NCBI GenBank assembly: GCA_951394405.1
Contig: OX596335.1
Coordinates: 186,001 to 250,000 of the forward strand
Length of the DNA: 64,000 nt
Origin: Coprinellus micaceus
Taxonomy: Eukaryota > Basidiomycota > Agaricomycetes > Agaricales > Psathyrellaceae
Direction of reading: 5' to 3'
Within the stretch, counting starts at the first letter, position 1. The number at the start of each line of letters is the position of its first letter. Positions 1-11,798 of this stretch are shown one piece after another. Under the pieces are notes generated by a model. That model was not told the origin of the DNA, did no database searches, and saw only the letters and a program-made list of their open reading frames with translations. The position numbers and the translations under genes are program-made.

Positions 1-915
1 TCCCGGCTGACTGGTGTATGTGGAAGAAGAGGACTCTCGCTGACCAGACTCGACATCTTGACGATAGGGTATTATGTCCTGGGTCTCGACTACTTCTTCG
101 GCGACCCCATCCAGAAACACACGACACTCGACCTTGAGCCCTTGGATCCGAACTTCGATTTACCGGCGTGGCTTGCAAAGTCGAGGGCTCAAGCGGCAGC
201 AGCGATCCCCCCTTGGTTCGAGGCTGTCAAGAAGCGGTACGGTGCGTGATATTCATTGGCATCGTCGCCGTCGCTCAACCTGGCTCTGATATACACATCT
301 GGGATGTAGGTCCGAAGGCACAGTATACGGCTGCTGGGTACTGCTTTGGAGCCAAGTATTCGGTCGAACAGGCGGCTACTGACCAAATCGTTGCTGGTAT
401 GTCGATCACAGTTAGGGCTGTTGGTTGGAATGCTGAATTCGGATGATAGGCGCCTTCGCTCACCCCGGAGACTTGACCGAGGCGCATTTCAGAGCTTTGA
501 CGAGTGAGTCCCCGAGTCTCCCAACCTTTGGTTGTTATAATCATCATTTCTAAACTATTGCCCTCCAGAGCCCTTGCTCTTGACCTGTGCTGGTACGTCT
601 CCCTCGCCCTCTGCCCCACAATCCCGATCTCAAATCTTCCCCTCATTTCAGAGGTCGACTCTACGTTCCCCGCGCAGAATCTCTATCGCGCCGTCGACAT
701 CTTGACTGAGGAGAAGAAGCAGTACCATGTTCAGGTTTACTCCGGAACTGTGCATGGGTTCACGACTAGGGCCAACCTCTCCAATGAGAACTCCGGTACG
801 TATTTATCTCTTCGATGATAACCCAGGCGCGGCGGGCTGATTCCATATGATAGTGTGGTCTGCGGAGGAGGCTGCGAAGAGCACGATCGGGTGGTTCAAC
901 CGCTTTACGAACTAA
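1..915 (+). CDS. Dienelactone hydrolase family protein, copy 1 (5' end outside window)
   Basis: Alpha/beta hydrolase of the dienelactone hydrolase family; known members open lactone rings in aromatic breakdown, but the substrate here is inferred only by family. The window opens inside an intron whose acceptor is at about 67. Following exons encode GYYVLGLDYFFGDP, then PKAQYTAAGYCFGAKYS, TKPLLLTCA|EVDSTFP, VYSGTVHGFTT and the terminal WFNRFTN. The presumed Cys-Asp-His triad is present: Cys in GYCFGA, Asp in EVDSTFP, His in VHGF. Six coding exons are visible at the same positions as in the complete copy at 2896-4127. The coding sequence is nearly identical between copies, and about 50 bases after the stop are also similar, so this is a recent tandem duplication. 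The missing first exon should carry the signal peptide. No frameshift is seen. Confidence 0.88.
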
Positions 916-2895
916 TCGCGTCGAGATATAGACGCGCCGCGGTAAGCTTAGGTCCCGGCTGCAGTTGTATACCGGGGTTATTTCTGGGTTGTCTGAAGAT
1001 CTCGGTATGCCAGACGACATCAGTGAATACATACATGGCGGACGATTTGCATACTAGTTGCGGTTTAGGCTGCCCGCCATCTCCGGGACCATCTGACAAA
1101 AATTGTGGACCGTTTCGGAAGGTCACAGAAGATTTGACATTGAGGTCTACCGAGCGCAGATTCAAGGCCTCCCTTGACCATGAACTTCCTGCGTCAAGCC
1201 GAACCCAATCCAAAGAGCGTCTCCTGTATGTGACTTGATTGTACTTGTTGCGGTCTGATAGAGATGATGAGCCGATCAAGGTTGCTTTGACCGTCACTGT
1301 GACTTGAAACTGAACCACCATCCCGGTTCCCCTCGGTGGGTCCACAATTAGAGGGTGAGTTTATGAAGAACCTTCCTGATGCACCCTCAGCTGAAGCCTT
1401 CCGAGTCCCACCACGACCACGCCCGCCCACCTCGTCAAGACCAACGTCTCTCTACATACCATCGCACTTCTCTCAGTCCAGTCACCCGCGGCGGGGGGAT
1501 GTTCTCCTGAAGAGATGCATCTCCTTTTCCAGCCACTACCTGAGATGTGCCACTGGTACCCTGCGTTGGCATCAAGACCGCGTTGAAGAACACCTATCGA
1601 CACGTTCGGCCTTAACGCCGAACAGTTGCTGGTTTGAGGGCTCTCGTCGCGTTCAGGCTCGGGTCAGTCGAGATTCAAGTGTTTCTGAGTGGGACCGCAC
1701 ACGGAGCCAAGTGGTGCTTGATGGGGTGGGCCCTGTAAGGCAAGATATCGTCTGGGAGTCAGTGACGAGGTGAGCGAATATAATGGAACCAGAGGACATG
1801 GTGAACTCATGCCCGTCTTCCAGGATGGAACCCTCTGGGATCACCTTCCTATACGTCCCCTAGACGCCCTGGGCCGGCGTTCAGACCTCGCACCCCAGGT
1901 GGCCCATATCGTTGGGGACGAGTGTTCCGGACGTGAAAATAACAGTCAAAGATGCAGTCTAGATGAGGGGCTGAGACGAGCCCAGTCTCCCGTCGCCCTT
2001 ATCTCTCGCTCTTTGCGTCTCCAGAAAGGGTGAACACTTATCGGGCTTTAGTCCGATTTTACGGGCTGACGAAAGCTTTCGGCTTGGCGCCTCCTTTTCC
2101 TGGAGAGCGCTCCTTCCACTGCACCGGTGAGTATTTACTCGCCAGCTACTCGGGGACCAAACAGCCTTTCCTGACTAACGCAAAGCAAAGCTGGCTGGGC
2201 GCTCCGATCGGCGATGGACGCTACGCCGTTTGCGGTAGAGTCTCGACCGCAAGTCCCCGGGCGCTACGCTATTCGCGGCATTGGCTTGCGTTATATCATG
2301 TCATATGCATGTAAGTACGATTCGCGTAATTATGGATCTGGAACATTCGATTCCTACCAGTTGACGCGCATAGTTACCAGGGGCGTCCACCTACCCCCTT
2401 CCGCATGTTCCCCCGAATCGTGCAACCAGTGGGTGGGAGGTTGCATACACCGCGGACACCGCGACGGGCCGTGGTGCCCAGACAAAATTCATGGCAGCAG
2501 AGTCGGGCTCTTCCTCTATTCGACTGGGGGAAGAACCACTCGAGAAACACATACTCCGTCCAGTCACCCCGATGGCGCCGGGAAGGTGACTGGAATTGGA
2601 AGACCCTCTCACAGTCCTCTCGTGCCTGACAAACCAATATAAACCTTACTAACTTTTCTTCCATTAGATACGGCATATGTATGGAATCTCACTGTTCTGT
2701 ATAGATGCTGAGCCCTTTGATTCTCATTGAGGCGACTCTAGCTCGGACTCTAACCTCATTGAATGGGTCATATATCTGTACCACGCCGTGCCTGACATCG
2801 AAGCCTCTCAAGTCGTATACCGGTACCGGGCAATCCGAAGCGTATATAACGTCCACCGACTCGGTCCCGTTCGATAGAGCATCCCATTGCCCACA
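916..2895. other. Spacer between the two dienelactone hydrolase copies, no assigned gene
   Basis: About 2 kb with only short open frames. The first ~50 bases resemble the 3' flank of the downstream copy. Between about 2033 and 2315 there are exon-like pieces with good splice signals: an open stretch ending at a GTGAGT donor near 2127, a branch-like ACTAAC before an AG near 2189, then an open stretch ending at a GTAAGT donor near 2311. I could not join them into a recognisable protein; they may be a decayed or fast-evolving gene. Confidence 0.4.
2843..2849 (+). promoter_or_regulatory. TATA box of dienelactone hydrolase copy 2
   Basis: A TATATAA motif lies about 50 bases before the ATG at 2896. 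The spacing fits a fungal core promoter with a short leader. Confidence 0.55.
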
Positions 2896-4127
2896 ATGGT
2901 CTCTTTCACAGCTCGCGCCATTCAACTCCTCAGCGTCCTCGCTCTCCTACCTTCCGTCGTGTACTCCGTCCCAGCGAACGAAAGCCCAGCCCTCGCTGGT
3001 CCCCTGGGCCCCGATTGCCTTACAGGGACGAAGCACGACGGCAAACCGACTGGGAAGATTATTACCATTGGAGGTGTACCGACGTACCTCGCCGAACCTA
3101 AGAAGAGCAACGTGAATGTGAAGGCACCGAAAGTCTTGCTGTTCTATTCGGACATTTTCAGCGCGTTCTTCGTGAATAACCAGCTTTTGCAGGATTACTT
3201 CGCTACTCAGGGTACGTTCGGTAGACTTCACACGCTGAGAACCCAGCCAACTAACCCGACTCGACGTATTGGCGATAGGGTACTACGTCCTAGGCCTCGA
3301 TTACTTCTTCGGTGACCCGATCCAGAAGCATACGACCCTCGACCTTGAGCCGTTGGACCCAAACTTCGACTTCCCTGAGTGGGTCGTGAAGTCGAGAGCT
3401 CAGGCTGCAGCGGCGATCCCTCCTTGGTTTGAGGCTGTAAAGAAGCGGTATGGTACGTTATATCCTTACCATAGCCCCGTCGTCGTCGACCTGGTTCTGA
3501 AATACACGTATTAACTGGATGAAGGTCCCAAGGCACAGTATACAGCTGCGGGTTACTGCTTCGGAGCCAAGTATTCGGTTGAGCAGGCGGCTACCGACCA
3601 AATTGTTGCTGGTATGTCGACCAATTCGGATGGGGCTTTGAGTTGATGTGCTGAATTGAGACGGTAGGCGCCTTTGCTCACCCTGGGGACTTGACTGAGG
3701 CGCATTTCAGGGCTTTGACGAGTGAGCCCAAGTCTCTCGGCCCGTTGTCCTAACATCGTTACTGAACTACTACCCATCAGAACCCTTGCTATTAACCTGT
3801 GCCGGTACGTCTCCCTCGCCCACTGCCCCACAATCCCGATCTCAAATCTTCCCCTCATTTCAGAGTTCGACTTTACGTTCCCCGCGCAGAATCTCTACCG
3901 CGCCATCGATATCTTGACTGAGGAGAAGAAGAAGTACCATGTTCAGGTTTATTCTGGAACTGTGCACGGGTTCACGACCAAGGCCAACCTATCTGATGAG
4001 AACTCTGGTACGTATCTGTCTGCTCGATGATCAGCCAAATGCAGTGGGCTGATTCCAAGTGATAGTGTGGTCGGCTGAGGAGGCTGCGAAGAGCACGATT
4101 GGGTGGTTCAACCGCTTCACGAACTAA
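2896..4127 (+). CDS. Secreted dienelactone hydrolase family protein, copy 2 (complete)
   Basis: Seven exons (2896-3211, 3279-3452, 3525-3611, 3668-3721, 3781-3804, 3864-4007, 4066-4127) join in frame to a protein of about 285 residues. It begins with a hydrophobic signal peptide (MVSFTARAIQLLSVLALLPS, cleavage likely after VVYS), so export is expected. The fold matches the dienelactone hydrolase family: nucleophile Cys in GYCFGAKYS, Asp in the EFDFTFP segment, His in VHGFTTK. Family members hydrolyse dienelactones or related esters; the substrate is not determinable. The start was chosen for the signal peptide and the TATA box about 50 bases upstream. All introns are GT-AG and 54-72 nt, and each one visible has a counterpart in copy 1. 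It is the intact member of a tandem pair. Confidence 0.92.
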
Positions 4128-4453
4128 TCGTGTCGAGATATAGACGCGTTGCGGTAAGTGTAGGTCACGGCACCAGTTGTGCTAAGGAAGGTCGATTTTT
4201 GCGTAATAACGCCCCTTTCAATCATCACAATAAGTCGCTTTAGGTGGATACTCCCTCCTTCCGTGTTTCAGCGCATTCCTCAAACGTCAGGTTTATTTGC
4301 CCCTCCGTGACGTATTTAAGCGCCCAAAGGTACTTTCCCAATTTGGACGGCCCAAATCATGCGGTGTTTGATGCATATGGTCACAACTGCGACCAAACAT
4401 TAGTTTCCTTTCACAAATTCCGCTCGTTCTCCAGCTCATCGCTAGCTGCAGAA
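4128..4453. other. Intergenic stretch before the LRR-like gene
   Basis: The first ~50 bases match the flank after copy 1 of the hydrolase. The rest is probably the promoter and leader of the next gene. An in-frame upstream ATG at 4244 would add 70 residues but they look unlike the rest of the protein. No other feature seen. Confidence 0.4.
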
Positions 4454-5940
4454 ATGGTGGCACAGAACCAGGCCTTCCCACCCGAGATCTTCTTCCAGAT
4501 CTTCGACATTCTCCACGACCAGGGAGACGTCACCACTCTCAAGCGATGCAAGTTCATCGCTCCCGCCGTGGTTCAAGGACACGTCGACTCCATCTTCGAC
4601 ATTACGAAGAGGCACCCCACCCTTCACTGGAACCAGGGTCAGCGCATCCGGCAATTCGTTAAGAAGATACAGACCTCGACGGGTTTCGCGACCGACATGA
4701 AGCGACTGTCTTTGACAACCAACGTTGGAACACTGGAGAGTGGCGGGGCGATTACAAGACGTCTAGATCTTATCCTCACTCATTGTACCAACCTCACCTA
4801 CCTGGAACTCGAGATGAACCCAGCAGCCAAGGACTTCATCCCACCGACCTCGTTGTGGGCAATGCCAAGCAGCTCCGACGACCCGGCGGACTTTGTCACT
4901 TCCAAGTTGGATACCCTCAAGCTGAAAGGTTTCCAACCCTTCAAGGCCTTTAAGTTCCTCATTGAAGGCCTCTCGGGCTCATCACTTCGCCGTTTTGAGC
5001 TCGCTGGGCATGATCGGATCGAGGACGACATTAGCTCGGCGCAGGACCTAGTCGACCTCTTCAATCGCAATCGGAAGGCATTCGCCAACGTCACAACCTT
5101 CGAGCTAGGCGCTAGATGCGATATGTTCCTTATGGCGCTGGACATGATGCTTCCCGACCTGAACGTATTCCCTTCCGGCGAAGTCTTCACCTGTTCGCCC
5201 GAGTCCCCAAACGCGGTCGCCTGTGCCTTTGCTGTAGCGCGGGGGATGGGTGACACTATCACATCCTTCAAGTGGCATGGCCTCCACTCCATGTCTGGGA
5301 CTCACGAGAGTGAGTACTATCTCCCCAATCCCAAATGCAACTCTGTGTTCCAACAAACCACGCAGATATCATTAGCGATATTCGGTCTGGAGCGATTTCA
5401 CTTGCAACTCTCCCTAAGCTCAAGCATCTCAGTCTCCCGATCGTGGTTGGCGACGCGGATACCACCCCCCGTTACCTCTCATCGGACGACGTCCTCTCCA
5501 TAATCGAGACAATCCCTACCAACAACGCTATCGAATCCATGGAGTTCACCTACCACTTCTTCAACACCGAGCACCTACTCTATGGACGTGCTTGGGACCA
5601 CCGCAACGAGTTAATACCCTACTTCCGGACGGAGAAGTCGTGCGTCATTGGACCCCAAGTCAACCGCCTCTACAATATTGCTCTCGCGAACAAGCACCTA
5701 TTCCCCGTGCTGAAGAAGATCGCAATGAAGGTGTTCGCGCCGTTCGAGTCCGAGGACGTGAACCCCGCTGCGCGGTACAAGATGATTCTCCAGGCTTGGT
5801 CTAATTTGGTGTTTCGTTTAGTACACAACCACGAGTTCGAGTCGTTCATGGAGTCTGTTATTCACCATAGTGTCGCTCCATTGAGGCAGAGCGGTGTGGA
5901 GGTTGGAGTTGAGGTCAAGAAGTGGGTTCCGTACTCTTAG
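4454..5940 (+). CDS. F-box-like/leucine-rich-repeat-like protein
   Basis: Two exons (4454-5309 and 5366-5940) joined by a 56-nt GT-AG intron give 476 residues. The N-terminus (MVAQNQAFPPEIFFQIFDIL) resembles the degenerate F-box start common in agaric F-box proteins, where P-x-E-I/L-x-x-x-I-F is typical. The remainder shows irregular leucine-rich segments such as LTYLELEM, LDTLKLKGF and LPKLKHLSLPIV. If it is an F-box protein it would act as a substrate adaptor for an SCF ubiquitin ligase; this is inferred from architecture and no target is suggested. An upstream in-frame ATG at 4244 exists, but 4454 is preferred because the F-box-like sequence starts there. Confidence 0.75.
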
Positions 5941-6693
5941 GATCGAGTTCCGCATTCCTTTCGCCGTTGAGTTACTTATATCATTTCTCATTGACCAATC
6001 GTTCCACTTCCTAAACTCCGTATTTATCTACCTATCTACTTTGGACTTATTCCGCAATTCCGTCTCTCCTCGACTAGTCGCATCATTTTCCACCACGCAC
6101 TGTATTTACTCACCTACCTAAGCGTCTAATAAGCTATTCTCCCTAGAGATCCGGATTCGTGTATTAAACCCATCTGCCCAATTCCTTCACTCTCCATGTT
6201 CATTGTTGTGTGGTCCTGGCCACGTTCCGCATAGATCAATCGCCTCCTTCTCTCACGAAGGGCCCTGACAGTGGAGAGGAGAGGACTTCTGCCTAGGCCC
6301 AAAATGCGAGCAGGATCGATAAGAAAAAAGGCGGCATGCTCCCGTGAAAGCACAACCCCCCAAAAGTGCTTTTAATTTTACAATCGAGCCTTATCCTCGG
6401 ATAGCCGGGTGCTTGAAGAAGACAGTGTCTGGTGGTTCCGGGAGTAATCTCGCCCGTTGGTCTAACGCAAAGCCAACCTGAACGAACTGTGTCAGGCATC
6501 TATCTGCACTGCATTTCAAACGAAGGGGTGTCATATGGGTCCATTCGATGAGAGTGAGGAAGAGTTTATCCATTTGGCATGCGAGCTTCGCTGCTTCGTC
6601 CTGTAGATAAAGAAGCGCCGTGCCTGGTAGTCGCCAGTATCTCCGTACAAATTATAGCAGTCCTCACCCACGCGAAGAAATGCTTCGGTTAGA
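5941..6693. other. Convergent intergenic region
   Basis: Lies between the 3' ends of the LRR-like gene (+) and MFS permease 1 (-). Only short shadow frames; nothing else recognised. Confidence 0.4.
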
Positions 6694-9039
6694 TCAAATC
6701 TGGTACCGGAACCCGGGGTGGTAACACCCCAAGTTCTCTAGCTCTTCAGCAGTCTTACCCTCCAACCTCTCATCTCGCTCCCCCCTGTCCCGCTTGCGGT
6801 TCTCCCATCGAATGTAGAGGGCTGTCACCGTCACGATCACGCAGACGGCTGAGGTTGCAGCGAGGTTCGAAAGGTTCCCTCTTCGATAGTCTGGAGCGTC
6901 GGTGGGAGCATATGCCCATACTCTACACACGGATGTTTGTCAGTCAATTTCGGGAAGGCTGATAGCCGGCACGCACCCTAAAATGGCGCCAACAGCTCCA
7001 AAGCCGGGAATCGCAGCTGTGGTGACTGCCCTCACTGTATCGGGGGCTGCATTATCTGTGCCCCAAGTCATAATCTAGGTGCGAGGTTCCCCGGTATAAG
7101 CCTTCGTTGTGTAAAGGTTCCACTATCCAATTCAAGAATCGAACGTACCATCGGACCGCAGACCGTTGCACCCATCATGATCAAGAAACACGCCGCGTAC
7201 CTATTGCATATACTGTCAGCCCAACGCACCACGCAGAGACCGTATCTACTAGATGACTGACCTCGCCTTCGAGTTCCGCGTCGTCACAGAGATTATGTAC
7301 CCGACGACCATAATGACCGTGTTGCCGAACAGCGGTATGGATCGACTCTTGATACGGGCGCTAATGTACGCATTGATGCAAACCCAAACTGCGCTTGCGA
7401 CGTATGGCGGGACTGTCCTCAGCTGAACTTCGATCGTGGTATAATTTCCCTCTGCAGGTGGTCACCATCCGTACAGTACCCTCAGAAAGTTGCGGGGCGG
7501 GGTTTACGTACGAGTTCGGATAACAGAGGGCATGAAAAGGCTCAACCCTTGGAAAGACATGTTGATGAGGATGTAACATATCGTGCATGAAATCGTCTAC
7601 AAATCGAGAGAATATGAGCTGCCCTTCAGTAGCGCTCCTAGTGGTGTGAATGAGATGGGCTCACAATGAAGTTGAAGGCCCTTAGAACCAACTTCAGCGT
7701 TGTCTTCTCCTTCCGACCTTGAGTCTTGACCACTTGGTCGGCGTCGATCCTTGCCAAAGCCAGCTGCCGTTCAGCTGCGCTGAGAAGCCTCGACTTGCTT
7801 GGATCCTCGGGGACGATGAGTAGAAGCACGAGGCCGAAGACAGTTGTGATTATTCCTGCAGATGTCCTGTAAGCTGGGTTCCGAGAGCCGGGTATTCATG
7901 GGCATGCGTACCTTCAATTAGGAAGATCTAGAAGGATATGCATAAAGAGTGAGCGCCAGGGAATTGGAAAAACCGGCCAAGCGGCGTACCTTCCGCCAAG
8001 TTTTCACGGTCCCAAAATCAGGGACTTTAAGAAGCCCTGAAGCTAGTAAGCCCCCGACTACCGATGGTCAGGCTTGTGAGCATAGGTCTAAACAGAAACA
8101 AGGGAAGACATACAGGCACCGGCGATGGTAGGTGCGACGCCGAAGAATATCCCTATCCGCAGAACGAGCTCATGCCTTCGGTAGTACTATCCGATGGCCA
8201 ATAGAATCGAGGTTTATACCAATTTGAGGTTGTCATGAGAGGCGAGTACGCACCCTCGATATGATATACACCAACGCAGACTAGAATAGTCAATGTAAGA
8301 GGGTCATCGACAGTGCATGGTAATTGTTTGAGGGTCGCGCACCAATGTTCCGCCTTCAGTTAAGCCGAGAAACACTCGCGTTGCCATGAGTCCCGCCAGG
8401 TTGTGCACAAAAGCCGCCCCAATCGACACCGCGCCAAATCCGATTACGAGGAACGCGAGCCAAGTCGAACCCCAGTGCTTCAGCAGGAGGTTGGAAGGTA
8501 TGTCGGATGCAATGTACTACAGTCGGCATACACGTGTCAATCGAGGAGGCAGCATTGGGCCCACAATGGAAAGGGCGTTGGCTGATACGCACGAAAAGGT
8601 AGAAAACGACAAGTGCGATATTGAGGTCGTAGCCATGCATCCCGAGGTCTTGCTCTAGTCCGGCGACGCGGGCATTTCCTGAATTTGCGATAACATGAGA
8701 TGGACTCGAATATGAGAGACGTAGAAGCCTTACCAATCGACGTGCTGCACGAGCGCCTTCAGGATCCCATATAAACACTTCATCTGGACGGCGACTCACC
8801 GATCGATGAAATTGCAACAGTCTGAGAGTGATATCAGCTTCGCTGCGAGACCATCAAAGGAGGGGCTCACAAATGGCGGTGAAGAGGGGGAGTAGGATCC
8901 AGTCGAGCTTCTTGAGCAGTCTCCTCTCCGCTTCTGGATCGATGTCAACACTGGCTGGCGTCGACGCGGTACTAGCCTTCTCAAGCTCGGCACTCCCCAC
9001 CCGCGGGTTCTCCTCAATATTTTCAGCCATGTTGCTCAT
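6694..9039 (-). CDS. MFS transporter 1, anion:cation symporter (allantoate permease-like) family
   Basis: About fourteen short exons on the minus strand join in frame from ATG at 9039 to TGA at 6694. Family markers, in order: the cytoplasmic N-terminus ending ERRLLKKLDWILLPLFTA, CNFIDRTSIGNARVAGLE, YIASDIPSNLLLKHWGS, GLMATRVFLGLTEGGTL, YRRHELVLRIGIFFG, PEDPSKS in the central loop, MSFQGLSLFMPSVI, and DAPDYRRGNLSNL. These match fungal permeases of the Dal5/TNA1 type, which import small organic anions such as allantoate or nicotinate with protons at the plasma membrane; the substrate here is unknown. A micro-exon of 11 nt (8734-8744) encodes part of TSIG. It is a paralogue of 15875-18261 and 44108-46523, with a different intron set. 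No inactivating change seen. Confidence 0.88.
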
Positions 9040-9570
9040 CACTGTGGGGGATGAGAAAGACAGAGAGAGAGCGCGGGGCTGGAAGCGCTTTGTTCATAAG
9101 GGACCCCAGGTCGTTCAAATGAGTACCGGTTGTCCCACACGACGTCGCTGCGACAAGACCTGCATCTGGAAGACCCTCCTGAAATAGTACAGAAGGCGCG
9201 GTCACATTGGTCGAGTTGCCGTCAAAAGCACGCTCGAAGAGCATATATGACATAGGTGAAAGCGGAAGTATGGTGGCAAAGCTGGGGAAAGAAGTGGAAA
9301 CATGCCGTCATGTGCGAAGAACCAGGGAGCGGAAAGGCATGTCTAGACAAGAGTCACAAGATACAATGGTTCGGCTGTCGAAGACCGACAGCACTGGCCT
9401 TGCTGCCTGAGCCCGGGAGCCGTCCGGCCAGAGGACTCTTCGCAGTTCGGTTACGTGAAGCGTAGGTGACGGATTCAGATGAAAAAAGACAGAAGGTATG
9501 ACAGAGGAAGGATGAGAACTCCCTCATGGAGGGGTCTATTACAAACGGAGCAACGGACTGGATAAAAAGC
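9040..9570. other. Intergenic region between permease 1 and tyrosinase
   Basis: Upstream of permease 1 and downstream of the tyrosinase, both on the minus strand. No gene or distinct repeat recognised. Confidence 0.4.
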
Positions 9571-10899
9571 TCACTCGTACGTGAAACAGTTAGGCTCGAG
9601 CGAGGAGTCCATGCTATCACGTACGGTGATGTTGGGACCCAACGCCGGGAAATCAAGCACAAAGTCAAGGGTAATTGTATCGGACCCGCCTTGAGTCGTT
9701 GGCCCTGAGATATCGTAGAGGCGGTTTGTAGGGTCAGCCTGCTGCCACTGCCACCAGACGTGGTCCAGCCCTCCGTGATGGAGGTAGAAAAGTGGGTCTG
9801 TGAATGCGGTCAAACCTTGAAGGCGAAAATCACGAGCGGGGCTCACCAGCGCCAGCAGAGTACGTATTCGTCATCTCTCCCCCAACAAGAGCATGGCCGC
9901 TCCCGTGGATCCCAAAGGATCCAAACATCATATCGTCAATGACGGTGCGGAACTCCTCATACGTCTTGGACCCGAGAGTCTCTTCCACATGCGCGGTAGT
10001 GTACGCATATCGGAACATTTCCTGAATGCCACGAACGAGGCAGTGGTCCGTGATCATTCTTCCTGGGCCCAAGTGGACGACCCAGTCCTTGAACGGCCCG
10101 TCCTGGACGCAGCCCTTGTAGAAAAACGCCTCGGCACCCGGGAAGGGAATGAGGACAGCAGATTCGTTCTTTGGATCGGGGGGTAGGGTGTAAGTGCCGG
10201 GGACACCGTCGCCACCGAACCCGGTGACAGGGTCAAAAATGGGTGACTCAATCACCCTAGGACATATGAGCAGAGCAAGTCAGGGAGATACATAGATTCG
10301 GGGAAGGACATCACGTACGGAAGGCTCAGATCATCTCGAGTCCAGTCCCAGTATCTGCATGGAAAAGTGATGAGCGAGCGGAACTTCACGGGTCGAAAAG
10401 GCTAACGTCGTAGGCCCATCGTATCCACACTCTTCCTTGAGGGCCTTGCCGTACAAGGTTACAAGATGCCTATGCCAAGGGAGGAAGTGGCCCTATGCAG
10501 GAGCATTTCAGCCGACCTAGGCAGAGATCTCGGGGCATGGGCACCTACAACCGAGTGAACACGATCGGTGAGGAGGATGTGTGTCGCTTGAAACTCTTCA
10601 AATCGGGTAGTAGCCGCACGAGTTTTGTCGTGAGGTGGGAGTTTGTGAAGGCAATGAACGGCATCGATGTAGCTTAGGCGTTGTTGAACAGTGAGGTCGC
10701 GCCTATAGAGGGACGATGAGGATAAGCACAAGGATCCAAAGGACGCTTCAGGGACATACCATTCCCGCCGAGTATCGATCGTTGAGCACCTCGTACCCGG
10801 AACTCCAGTACCGCGCGAGGGATCTGGGGCGGGGAACGCAGCTGCGCCCATGATCGCTGCAGCTATGGTGAGGCCGCGTACCAACAGGGGGCCGAGCAT
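9571..10899 (-). CDS. Secreted short tyrosinase/catechol-oxidase-like copper protein
   Basis: Five or more exons on the minus strand give about 350 residues. The start at 10899 gives a signal-like N-terminus (MLGPLLVRGLTIAAAIMG). Copper-A-site features are HCLHKLPP, the THILLTDRVHSV segment and GHFLPWHRHLVTLYGKAL, followed by ECGYDGPTTYWDWT. Copper-B-site features are IHGSGHALVGG and DPLFYLHHGGLDHVWWQWQ. This is the layout of short secreted fungal tyrosinases (AoCO4-like), which oxidise phenols or catechols. There is no long C-terminal lid domain. The last intron is best read as 49 nt with donor after YSAGA and acceptor before DPLF; a 31-nt alternative is implausible. The first intron has no stop and a length divisible by three, so its retention would not break the frame. 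Role in pigment or phenol chemistry is inferred. Confidence 0.88.
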
Positions 10900-11798
10900 G
10901 ACGATGGAGAAACAGGGAAGCAAATTCACTGGGGAATTTGCTTGGCTGCGAACTGCTTCCAGTCCATTAAAACCAATATTGGACTGAGAAGGTCGCAGGA
11001 TTGGAAGGGTCCCAAAAGGTCAACCAATCGATTCGCCGGATAAATCTCAAATACATACGAAGACTGGGGTTTGTATATCGGTTTGAAACCGCGGAAGACG
11101 ACCTACGATACTATGCACCGTGTTCGTCAGATTGTTTACCCTTGTGGCGGGCAAGGCCACACTGGGACGCCCCTTTTGAGAGCGTGGTGAGGGATACAAA
11201 TCTGACCCTCATACACTCACTTTTCATACAGTCATCCTAGAAAGTGCCACCGACCGAGGATCGCAGAAGCCTGGGCATAACGGCTGAATGGGTGAATAGT
11301 TTTGCACCATTGAGTAACATCTGCGTCTCTGCGTCTCTTCTGGAGATGGAAACCCGAGCGCCGCGGCATACAGTCGACTCCGAGCTTCACATTCGGTGAG
11401 AGATTCCACGGCGAACCGTCATGGTGGTTGAGATCAAAGGGGTGACGACATCCAGCAAGCGCCAGGTGGCATGCTGTGCTCATTAGAGCTCAGTTAAAGC
11501 TCCGCCATGCATTAGGCGCCCGGCCAGTCGGAAGGCTGTGCAGCCGTTTCCTGATGCTTTCCCTCATACGGCCCAGGCGATACTCTGCGAAGGCGAGAAG
11601 TTGATATGTGTAAAACCAATAAATCAAAGGAGAAGGTCTCTTTGAGCTGACAGAAAGATCGTATCTGGTATACCCCGAATACTCTGCCACACTCAGGGTG
11701 CGGGTCAACATGGGGTACGTACGAGGTATGCATGTAAAGACTAGATATTGTACATAGAGCATATGGGCGAGTCGAAATTTCGTTTTTCGGAAGGCGTA
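10900..11798. other. Intergenic region, no assigned gene
   Basis: The tyrosinase promoter side (near 10.9-11.1 kb) followed by about 700 bases with only short frames. I see no splice-linked coding pattern. Confidence 0.35.

Noticed and set aside
9805..9837. 31-nt intron in the tyrosinase gene
   Set aside because: Too short for splicing. Using the CACAG acceptor 18 nt further gives a 49-nt intron and a better copper-B motif.
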